Assembly: GCA_005881575.1 (NCBI GenBank)
Contig: VBCA01000007.1
Coordinates: 1-64,000 of the forward strand
Direction of reading: 5' to 3'
DNA from: Betaproteobacteria bacterium
GTDB taxonomy: Bacteria; Pseudomonadota; Gammaproteobacteria; Burkholderiales; SG8-39
Length of the DNA stretch: 64,000 nucleotides
Shown here: positions 58,442-64,000 of the stretch, piece after piece
How the letters are laid out: each line of letters opens with the position of its first letter
Numbering within the stretch: the stretch's first letter is position 1
Made by a program: the position numbers and the translations under genes
Notes under the pieces: generated by a model
Seen by the model: the letters and a program-made list of their open reading frames with translations, nothing else
Databases searched by the model: none
Told to the model about the DNA's origin: nothing

Positions 58442-58891
58442 TCAGTCGTCTTCGTCCTGGATCACCACGGTTCCGGCGAGCTTGTCGTGCCAGCCCTGCT
58501 TGCGCTTGTCGAAGGCGATCCAGATGAATCCGAGCATGAAGATGCAGGAAACGATATAAGCGAAGTAACGGCCGATCAGCTTTCCCGTGGAAGGCGTTCC
58601 GAATGTCTCTGCATCCACTATCTTGGCCGAGATCAGCATCTTCCCGGGGGTCGCGCCGCGGTAGCGCCAGAAGACGATCACCGCCAGCGCAGGGAGCAGC
58701 CCTTGCACGAGCAAATCGAACATTAGGGTTTTCCCCTCGGAGGAGAGCCGCACGTATTGCATGCCGTAGACCGCAACCACGATCAGTCCGATGACGACGA
58801 CAAGGATCAGGGTATCGATGATCGAGGCGAAAACCCGCTTCCAGAAACCCACGTATTGCGGCTCGCGCTTGACGGTGGTGTCTTCGGCCAT
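58442..58891 (-). CDS. RDD-family membrane protein
   Basis: 149 residues from ATG 58891 with GGGAGG upstream. RDD domain: YVGFWKRVFASIIDTLILVVVIG (R-x-x-A-x-x-x-D), YRGATPGKMLISAKIVD, and the third helix SCIFMLGFIWIAFDKRKQGWHDKLAGT. Three to four membrane helices. Function of RDD proteins is poorly known; some are linked to ion exchange. It diverges from the quinone-oxidoreductase gene. Confidence 0.85.
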   Translation of the reverse strand: MAEDTTVKREPQYVGFWKRVFASIIDTLILVVVIGLIVVAVYGMQYVRLSSEGKTLMFDLLVQGLLPALAVIVFWRYRGATPGKMLISAKIVDAETFGTPSTGKLIGRYFAYIVSCIFMLGFIWIAFDKRKQGWHDKLAGTVVIQDEDD

Positions 58892-58930
58892 GGAAACCTC
58901 CCTCGGGTGCGATGCATGGTAGCCCCACAA

Positions 58931-58960
58931 TTGTAGCCGAGGCAACAGGACGGCTATGAT
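58931..58960 (+). promoter_or_regulatory. candidate sigma-70 promoter of the quinone-oxidoreductase gene
   Basis: TTGTAG at 58931-58936 and TATGAT at 58955-58960 with an 18-bp spacer, 26 bp before the ATG at 58987. It faces the gene and lies in the divergent gap with the RDD gene. No other good match is seen in the gap. Confidence 0.4.
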
Positions 58961-58986
58961 GCCGGCATGATCGCAATAGGGCGCGC

Positions 58987-59958
58987 ATGAAAGCCGTGCT
59001 GTGCAAGAGCTGGGGGCCGCCCGACGCGCTGGTGGTCGAAGACATCCCGTCGCCCGCGCCGGGCAAGGGACAGCTTTTGGTGTCTGTAAAGGCGAGCGGG
59101 GTGAATTTCCCCGATGTCCTCCTCATCCAGAACAAGTACCAGTTCAAGCCCGAGCTACCCTTTTCGCCAGGGAGCGAGATCGCCGGCGTGGTCAGGCAGG
59201 TCGGCGAAGGCGTGCATGGTTTCATGCCGGGGGACCGGGTGATGGCGCACATCCGCTGGGGCGGCTATGCGGAGGAGGTCGTGGTCGACGAAGCGCTCGT
59301 CACGCCGGTTCCGGCCGGCCTCGATTTCACGGTCGCCGCCTCCTTCGGCCTGGTCTACGCCACGGCCTACCACGCGCTCAAGGACCGCGCGGGAATCAAG
59401 GCGGGCGAAACGCTGCTCGTGCTCGGCGCGGCGGGCGGCGTCGGCCTTGCCGCCGTGGAGCTCGGCAAGCTCTTCGGTGCGCGCGTGATCGCCTGCGCTT
59501 CGTCCGACGAGAAGCTCGAGACCTGCAGGCGTTTCGGCGCCGAAGTCACGATCAACTACGAGCGCGAGGACCTACGCGAAGCCCTCAAGAATCTGGGCGC
59601 CGCCGCCGACATCGCCCTGGATCCGGTCGGCGGAAAGTATTCCGAGCCCGCCGTACGCGCGATGGCCTGGAAAGGGCGCTACCTCGTGGTCGGATTCGCC
59701 TCAGGCGAGATCCCGAAGATCCCTCTCAACCTCGCGCTGCTCAAGGGCTGCGCTATCGTGGGCGTTTTCTGGGGCGAGTTCGCGCGGCGGGAGCGCGATC
59801 TCAACGCGGCGAACCTGAGGGAGCTGACGGCGTGGCTGCGCGCCAAGAAGATCAAGCCGCTCGTGAGCGCGAGCTATCCCCTCGAGCGCGCGGCCGACGC
59901 GCTCAAGGACATGATGAACCGCAAGGTTCAGGGAAAGGTCGTGCTGACTGCGGGCTAG
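58987..59958 (+). CDS. NADPH:quinone oxidoreductase-like MDR enzyme
   Basis: 323 residues. Medium-chain dehydrogenase layout without zinc ligands: N-terminal catalytic domain (VKASGVNFPDVLLIQ, PGSEIAGVV), nucleotide-binding motif VLGAAGGVGLAAVELGK and C-terminal MMNRKVQGKVVLT. Similar to the QOR and crotonyl-CoA reductase-like groups. Cytoplasmic, NADPH-dependent. Neighbours give no clear pathway. A possible sigma-70 promoter lies upstream. Confidence 0.85.
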   Translation: MKAVLCKSWGPPDALVVEDIPSPAPGKGQLLVSVKASGVNFPDVLLIQNKYQFKPELPFSPGSEIAGVVRQVGEGVHGFMPGDRVMAHIRWGGYAEEVVVDEALVTPVPAGLDFTVAASFGLVYATAYHALKDRAGIKAGETLLVLGAAGGVGLAAVELGKLFGARVIACASSDEKLETCRRFGAEVTINYEREDLREALKNLGAAADIALDPVGGKYSEPAVRAMAWKGRYLVVGFASGEIPKIPLNLALLKGCAIVGVFWGEFARRERDLNAANLRELTAWLRAKKIKPLVSASYPLERAADALKDMMNRKVQGKVVLTAG

Positions 59959-59970
59959 TCGTGGAGGGGC

Positions 59971-60516
59971 TTACTGCGGGTATTCGCCTGCGTTCGCAGA
60001 AACCGGCACCCACTGCGAGGGGCAGCTGGAAACGTTGGGGTAGTAATCGTTGTAGTCAGGGCAGTAGTAATACACGCGCCCGCTCTGTTCGATATAGGCC
60101 GGCGGTTCCGCATACGGGGCCGCGTACGCCGGAGGGTAGTAGGGATAGTAAGGATAGTAAGGATAGAAGAACGGCGCACCGATCACGACCGTGCTCCCGA
60201 CGAATACGCGGTGGCGGAAGAAGGGAGGACGGCCGACGAACCCGGGGCGAACGCCCACGAAGGGCCGTCCGATGGGATGAGCGAAGCGAGCGCCGACCGT
60301 GGCTATTCCCCCGTGCCCGCCGTGAAAGCCCATCGATGTACCGCCACCGTGAAAACCCATCGATGTACCGCCACCGTGAAAGCCCATCGATGTACCGCCA
60401 CCGTGGAATCCTCCGCCGCCCGCATGACCCCCGCCGCCTCTTCCGCCGCGCGCGAAGACGGCGTCTGCGCTCAGCAACAGCGCCACACCCAGCAGAATCG
60501 CAATCGGTCGGTTCAT
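59971..60516 (-). CDS. secreted Gly/His-rich repeat protein
   Basis: 181 residues. Signal peptide MNRPIAILLGVALLLSADAVFA. Residues 24-65 are Gly/His-rich, with nine-residue units (GGTSMGFHG) encoded by a 27-bp repeat. A Tyr/Pro-rich stretch (YPYYPYYPYYPP) follows. The C-terminal block VYYYCPDYNDYYPNVSSCPSQW, split by a conserved C...C pair, is recognisable in many small exported betaproteobacterial proteins of unknown function. It may bind metal through the His residues. The gene converges with the quinone-oxidoreductase gene. Confidence 0.7.
   Translation of the reverse strand: MNRPIAILLGVALLLSADAVFARGGRGGGGHAGGGGFHGGGTSMGFHGGGTSMGFHGGGTSMGFHGGHGGIATVGARFAHPIGRPFVGVRPGFVGRPPFFRHRVFVGSTVVIGAPFFYPYYPYYPYYPPAYAAPYAEPPAYIEQSGRVYYYCPDYNDYYPNVSSCPSQWVPVSANAGEYPQ
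60322..60402. repeat. three tandem 27-bp repeats inside the Gly/His-rich gene
   Basis: Three near-identical copies of a 27-bp unit (one base change in the middle copy, followed by a diverging fourth start). They encode the GGTSMGFHG repeats. Near-identity at the DNA level suggests recent slippage and variable copy number. Confidence 0.85.
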
Positions 60517-60585
60517 CTTGAGCCTCCTTTCAGGGAGAACTCTCGGCTCGGTAGAAGTGTAACGCCAGCGATGAGCCGGCGTCGA

Positions 60586-60613
60586 CCTTTTACACCTTTT
60601 ACACCTGGTTACA
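60586..60613. promoter_or_regulatory. 9-bp direct repeats upstream of the Gly/His-rich gene
   Basis: CCTTTTACA occurs twice in tandem, followed by CCTGGTTACA. It lies 70-100 bp before the start codon of the minus-strand gene. Could be an activator site or a short tandem repeat; no promoter hexamers are certain. Confidence 0.3.
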
Positions 60614-60624
60614 TCCGGGCCCGC

Positions 60625-61215
60625 TCAGCACTCCGGCTCGCCCGCCCGCGGCGCGGGCCGTGCGACAAATCCGAACCGGCCGGGAACGTCTGCCGCGAAA
60701 ATGGAAGCGATCGGCAGCTTCCTGCCCTGCAGCATCGCCTGCGCTTCCGCGCCCCGCTCGACCTCTTCCAGGAGCCGCTCGAGCCCCCGCCCGCCAACGT
60801 CGGCAACGCGCTCGAGAAAACCCGGGAGATCACGGTCGAGCAGCACTCCGATGCCGATTTCCGTCTTGAGAAGGAGCGCGCCCGCGTCGTCGAGAAACAC
60901 CGCTTCGAGCGAGCGCGGCACGGCCCCCGTGTGCGCGAGCAGCCCCTGCCCCGCGTCATCGAGCCGGTAGACCCAGGGCGTGTAATCGAGCGCGACGAAC
61001 ACCCGCTGCGGGCCGTTCTGGAAATACCAGCGGCCCTCCGGATCCGACGCGTAATTCCTGCCGATGAACTCCCTGACCGCGGCATGGGCGATGCGCTCGA
61101 AGCGCCCTGCGACGGTCTTGATCATCCAGTTTCCGCGCCGGTCGAGCGAGAGCCAGCCGTACACCGCCGGCACGTCCGGCCACTTCAGCATCGAGCGCAG
61201 TACGATCTCGTCCAT
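60625..61215 (-). CDS. DUF2946 family protein
   Basis: 196 residues, cytoplasmic. Conserved opening: MLKWPDVPAVYGWLSLDRRGNW, then EFIGRNYASDPEGRWYFQNGPQR and TPWVYRLDD. These are DUF2946 hallmarks in betaproteobacteria. The C-terminal part (LLEEVERGAEAQAML) looks helical. Function unknown. Divergent from the thioesterase gene across 50 bp. Confidence 0.78.
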   Translation of the reverse strand: MDEIVLRSMLKWPDVPAVYGWLSLDRRGNWMIKTVAGRFERIAHAAVREFIGRNYASDPEGRWYFQNGPQRVFVALDYTPWVYRLDDAGQGLLAHTGAVPRSLEAVFLDDAGALLLKTEIGIGVLLDRDLPGFLERVADVGGRGLERLLEEVERGAEAQAMLQGRKLPIASIFAADVPGRFGFVARPAPRAGEPEC

Positions 61216-61265
61216 CGGGGCTCTGGTATGCTCGAAGTCTAATCCACCGGCCGCTCCTGCCCCGA

Positions 61266-61712
61266 ATGAAGCGCGAGGATTTCACCTTCGTCCACAGCCT
61301 GCGGGTGCGCTGGGCGGAAGTCGACCGGCAGGACGTGGTCTTCAACGGGCACTATTTTCTCTACTTCGACGTCGCGGTCGCGGAGTACTGGCGCGCGATC
61401 GGCTTTCGCTACCCCGAGGACATCGTCGAGAAGTTCGGCACGGACATCTACGCGGTAAAGGCGAGCGCCGAATACCACGGCTCGGCGACCTACGACGAGC
61501 TGATCGACATCGGCTGCCGCGTCGGCCGCATCGGCCGCTCCTCGATGCAGCTCGTGTTCGGCATCTGGCGCGGCGCCGAGCACATCACGAGCGGCGAGCT
61601 CATCTACGTCAACGCCGATCCGAAAACGAGAAAATCGGCCCCGTGGCCCGAGCCGCTCAGGCAGGCGATCCTCGATTTCGAGCGCACCCGGCCTGCGGAA
61701 GCGAACGCCTGA
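61266..61712 (+). CDS. acyl-CoA thioesterase (4-hydroxybenzoyl-CoA thioesterase/YbgC-like)
   Basis: 148 residues. Hotdog domain: SLRVRWAEVDRQDVVFNGHYFLYFD (catalytic Asp in the E-V-D-x-x-x-V-V-F-N region), VKASAEYHGSATYDELIDIG and RSSMQLVFGIW. Matches the YbgC/FadM type of about 130-150 residues. Hydrolyses medium-chain or aromatic CoA thioesters in the cytoplasm. It converges with the esterase gene downstream, and a weak hairpin TTTCC/GGAAA lies between. Confidence 0.83.
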   Translation: MKREDFTFVHSLRVRWAEVDRQDVVFNGHYFLYFDVAVAEYWRAIGFRYPEDIVEKFGTDIYAVKASAEYHGSATYDELIDIGCRVGRIGRSSMQLVFGIWRGAEHITSGELIYVNADPKTRKSAPWPEPLRQAILDFERTRPAEANA

Positions 61713-61745
61713 CGGTTTCCTTGAACGGAAAATTCAGCGAGCTGA

Positions 61746-63173
61746 TTAATATCTGGCAGCGAGCCACTCGGAATAAAAATCGAAAGTCCGCTTGATCGTA
61801 TCGCCCCAGTAGGCGTTTGCCTGCCCTTGCGTCGTGATCGCGGGATCAATGAGCGTCGCACAAGGCAAACAAGGCGTGCCGCCGTGCACCGCGCCTTCTT
61901 CAAACGCGATCGTTTTATCGTGGGCAACTGCGTTGTCATAGAGAATTTCGTCCGGTCGCACGAAGTAGTGCCCCGTATTGGAAATAATGACCAGCGGTAC
62001 GGTAATTCCCTTGGCGTTGCTGACCGAGGTTGCGTTGGATGAATCGTAATCAATCCCGGTGATATCGTCCGCGCTCTGCGTGTACAGACCCGGGGTCGCG
62101 CGCAACGCATGGGCGCCGAGCCAGATATGAACGTTCTGAGTGGTGGTCGACCTAATGCAGTCGAGCCCGTTGGCAGCGCGTCCCATGGGATTTCGAACCG
62201 ACTGAATAATCTGCACGGGCCGCGTGCCGTCTCGAGCTAAGAGCGTATGCGGCTTCTTCGTATACCTGAGCAGACCCGTATCCGGCTGCCACAACCGCGC
62301 GTCGGTAGAGCCGACGACGTTGAACGGAATGTCATCGCCCAGCTGTGTTGGGTCTCCGGTTGCGTTGATCCTTTCGCGCAACAAGCTTAGAGCATCGTTC
62401 AGCAGATCCTGATTGCGTATTGCTTGATGGGTCGTGAACGTCTTTGCGAATTGTTTGGTGTACGTGGCACCGTTGGTCGCGGAATCGTAACCATTTTCCG
62501 AGCTGAACAGATCGAATTGCGGGTTTCGCGGCAAGCACTCGTTGCCGTGAATCGCCGGATCGACATAGGTAAACGTCGCCAAGGAATCTCCCAAGTGGGC
62601 GTCGAAGAGCATTACGCCGTCTGCCTTCGGAAGATTACCGAGATTGGTCGCGACGCAAGGAATGATTTTCTCCGGCCCCTGGCACGCTCCAGGGCCGTTC
62701 TCCGCGATATTTTGATAAAAGGTCATCAGCGGCGCGCCCGCGCTGTGGCCGAAAATAATCAGTTTCGCAATCGCCGGGAGAGTTGCCGTGGCTTGGAGCT
62801 TTTCGAGATACTCCAATCCCGATTTGATGCCGGGCGCGTGCTGCTCGTAACCGTAGTAACCGTATTGACTGCCGTTGAATATGCTGTTGGCGCAGAGGGT
62901 TGTATAGCCTCTCGATGCCAGTTCTGCGCAGCCTTGAAAATTCGCGTAGCCCGAATACGGGTGCATGATGAAAATGCCGACATGTGCCCTTCCGAGCGCG
63001 TTGCTGTCGGGTCTGCGCAAGGTTGCCGCGTTTAGGTCCAGACCCGCGGTTGTACAGGTTGCCAGTGTCGTGCATACCACGGTCGTCGTGATCGCCCGCG
63101 CGTCGTTGGAGTATCCAACGATGCCCACCGGCACCGCCAGCATTGTCAACAAAAACAAGAACCGTTCAGACAT
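61746..63173 (-). CDS. exported alpha/beta hydrolase (tandem copy 1)
   Basis: 475 residues. Signal MSERFLFLLTMLAVPVGIVGYS. Alpha/beta-hydrolase fold: GHSAGAPLMTFYQNI (nucleophile in G-x-S-x-G), GVMLFDAHLGD, and near the C-terminus VPLVIISNTGHYFVRPDEILYDN with the family's His region, then G-G-T-P-C-L-P-C. GC is lower than in neighbours. Homologous to the next gene, forming a tandem duplicate. Exported, so it acts on extracellular or periplasmic esters. Substrate unknown. Confidence 0.72.
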   Translation of the reverse strand: MSERFLFLLTMLAVPVGIVGYSNDARAITTTVVCTTLATCTTAGLDLNAATLRRPDSNALGRAHVGIFIMHPYSGYANFQGCAELASRGYTTLCANSIFNGSQYGYYGYEQHAPGIKSGLEYLEKLQATATLPAIAKLIIFGHSAGAPLMTFYQNIAENGPGACQGPEKIIPCVATNLGNLPKADGVMLFDAHLGDSLATFTYVDPAIHGNECLPRNPQFDLFSSENGYDSATNGATYTKQFAKTFTTHQAIRNQDLLNDALSLLRERINATGDPTQLGDDIPFNVVGSTDARLWQPDTGLLRYTKKPHTLLARDGTRPVQIIQSVRNPMGRAANGLDCIRSTTTQNVHIWLGAHALRATPGLYTQSADDITGIDYDSSNATSVSNAKGITVPLVIISNTGHYFVRPDEILYDNAVAHDKTIAFEEGAVHGGTPCLPCATLIDPAITTQGQANAYWGDTIKRTFDFYSEWLAARY

Positions 63174-63202
63174 AAAACCTCCTCAATGATGTTCGATTGT
63201 TA

Positions 63203-64000
63203 TCAGAAGCGGGCGTTGGCCCAATCCCGGACATAATTAAAGAGATTCGTGCGCGCATTGCTGTAGTCGGCTCCCCCATGAAGCGCGGAGCACGCCGTGC
63301 ATGGCGCCAAACCGTGGGTGGCGCCCTCGATCACCACATAATCCTTATCGCTGCTTGTCGACATTTCGAAGATTTGTTCTCCGTCGCGAATGAAGTAATG
63401 ACCCTGCATCGATAGCACCAATACAGGCAACGAGGGCGATAAGTGCGATACGGCGCACGGAGTCGAGTTGTTACTCGAACACCAGTCGATACCAGTCAAG
63501 GAATTCGTGGAACGAATCGCGTTGGCACTTAAAAACGACGTTAGATTCAAGAACAGACCTCCGCTCAGTTGCGAGTCGGTGTCTCGATTACCGGGACCGT
63601 CCGGAACCCTAACCGTATTGACAACCTTCGTCGCATCGATGGTCCCATTATTCTTAAGCAATTTCGCCGGGTGTAGCGTGCCTCTCCAGACGCCCGTGCT
63701 GAAGTCGGAAAGTCTTGCGCTATCGTGGTACACGATAAATGCATCGTTATCCGTCGGCAGACTCTTGCCGCTTGCGATGTCTTCTTGCATTTGCTGGGCG
63801 GCGGCGATGAGATCATTCATTCGCTGCGATTGGGTATCGGTGTAGCGTTGCACGAACGCTGACGAGTAAACTGAATCGCCCTGTGGGTTAGGATGGAAAC
63901 CATTTTTTTCATCGAACGGATTGAGTGCGGTGTTTAGCTGCTTGGGATTATTTTCGCTCGAAACCGCGGCATTGAGGCTACGCAACCCGTTCACTGTGTT
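63203..64000 (-). CDS. alpha/beta hydrolase (tandem copy 2), 5' end cut off by the window
   Basis: At least 265 residues, the C-terminal part; the frame remains open to base 64000, so the start lies outside. It shares with copy 1 the segment VPDGPGNRD-type linker, LPVLVLSMQGHYFIRDGEQIFEM and a C-terminal LAPCTACS like the CLPC of copy 1. The G-x-S-x-G part would be outside the window. Spacing from copy 1 is 29 bp in the same direction, so the two are an operon. Lower GC as in copy 1. Confidence 0.7.
   Translation of the reverse strand, partial: NTVNGLRSLNAAVSSENNPKQLNTALNPFDEKNGFHPNPQGDSVYSSAFVQRYTDTQSQRMNDLIAAAQQMQEDIASGKSLPTDNDAFIVYHDSARLSDFSTGVWRGTLHPAKLLKNNGTIDATKVVNTVRVPDGPGNRDTDSQLSGGLFLNLTSFLSANAIRSTNSLTGIDWCSSNNSTPCAVSHLSPSLPVLVLSMQGHYFIRDGEQIFEMSTSSDKDYVVIEGATHGLAPCTACSALHGGADYSNARTNLFNYVRDWANARF

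Noticed and set aside
60322-60402. CRISPR-like repeat
   Set aside because: The units are directly adjacent without spacers and lie in a coding frame, so this is a minisatellite.

Overview
The window reads as a chromosomal stretch of a GC-rich, Gram-negative, Burkholderiales-like betaproteobacterium. This is inferred from five Bug/TctC-type periplasmic receptors (a family strongly expanded in Bordetella and Cupriavidus relatives), many Sec, Tat and lipoprotein signals, c-type cytochromes, a Sox cluster and typical Shine-Dalgarno spacing. Coding density is high. No gap between genes exceeds 300 bp, and I see no rRNA, tRNA, CRISPR array, prophage or integron. The only mobile-type gene is a REP-associated (Y1/HUH) transposase.

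Layout. 1-2.5 kb: the 3' part of a surface or secreted Ig-like/IPT/propeller protein. 2.6-11.8 kb: ketopantoate reductase, then plus-strand catabolic genes: Bug receptors, two cupins, two SMP-30 lactonase-like proteins and a fused arginase-ornithine aminotransferase. 11.7-22.2 kb: a minus-strand run with a RAYT transposase, two lipoproteins, a TPP enzyme, GNAT, a B3-like metallo-hydrolase, an elongation-factor-like protein with a basic tail, a PlsB-like acyltransferase, a racemase homologue, a secreted cupin and a QmcA/NfeD pair. 22.3-35.6 kb: two PQQ dehydrogenases with N-terminal haem domains, amidohydrolases, a SoxC/SorA-like sulfite dehydrogenase with its cytochrome, and an ABC-type binding protein. 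35.7-42.9 kb: a Bug receptor, a GlcG/HbpS-like protein, a complete tctCBA transporter operon, DUF1223 and an MFS permease. 42.9-46.6 kb: a luciferase-like monooxygenase, a diguanylate cyclase, a phosphoesterase and DUF4337. 46.7-55.3 kb: one long minus-strand array of acyl-CoA ligase, iorB, iorA, iorB and soxXYZA. 55.4-64 kb: SDRs, thioesterases, N-acetylornithine carbamoyltransferase, RDD and quinone-oxidoreductase-like proteins, a Gly/His-rich secreted protein, DUF2946, and two tandem secreted alpha/beta hydrolases, the last cut by the window edge.

How the genes work together. The lifestyle suggested is scavenging of organic acids (Bug/TTT), aromatic or heterocyclic substrates (IorAB-type hydroxylases, CoA ligase, SDRs, thioesterases) and alcohols (PQQ enzymes), plus oxidation of reduced sulfur (SoxXYZA, SoxC-like), with electrons passed to periplasmic c cytochromes. 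Arginine metabolism appears twice: the arginase-OAT fusion and an acetylornithine-specific carbamoyltransferase.

Most notable observations. (1) tctB seems to have lost its ATG through one G-to-A change that turned an ATGA stop/start overlap into ATAA. (2) A REP-like palindrome contains the soxX start codon. (3) Several short gaps hold recognisable C-terminal or internal scraps of lost genes (Bug, possible Gfo/Idh, cytochrome c, gamma-glutamyltransferase, DUF2277). (4) A racemase homologue lacks both catalytic cysteines. (5) Arginase and ornithine aminotransferase are fused. I found no clearly new defence or mobile system. All family calls come from reading motifs, without database searches.
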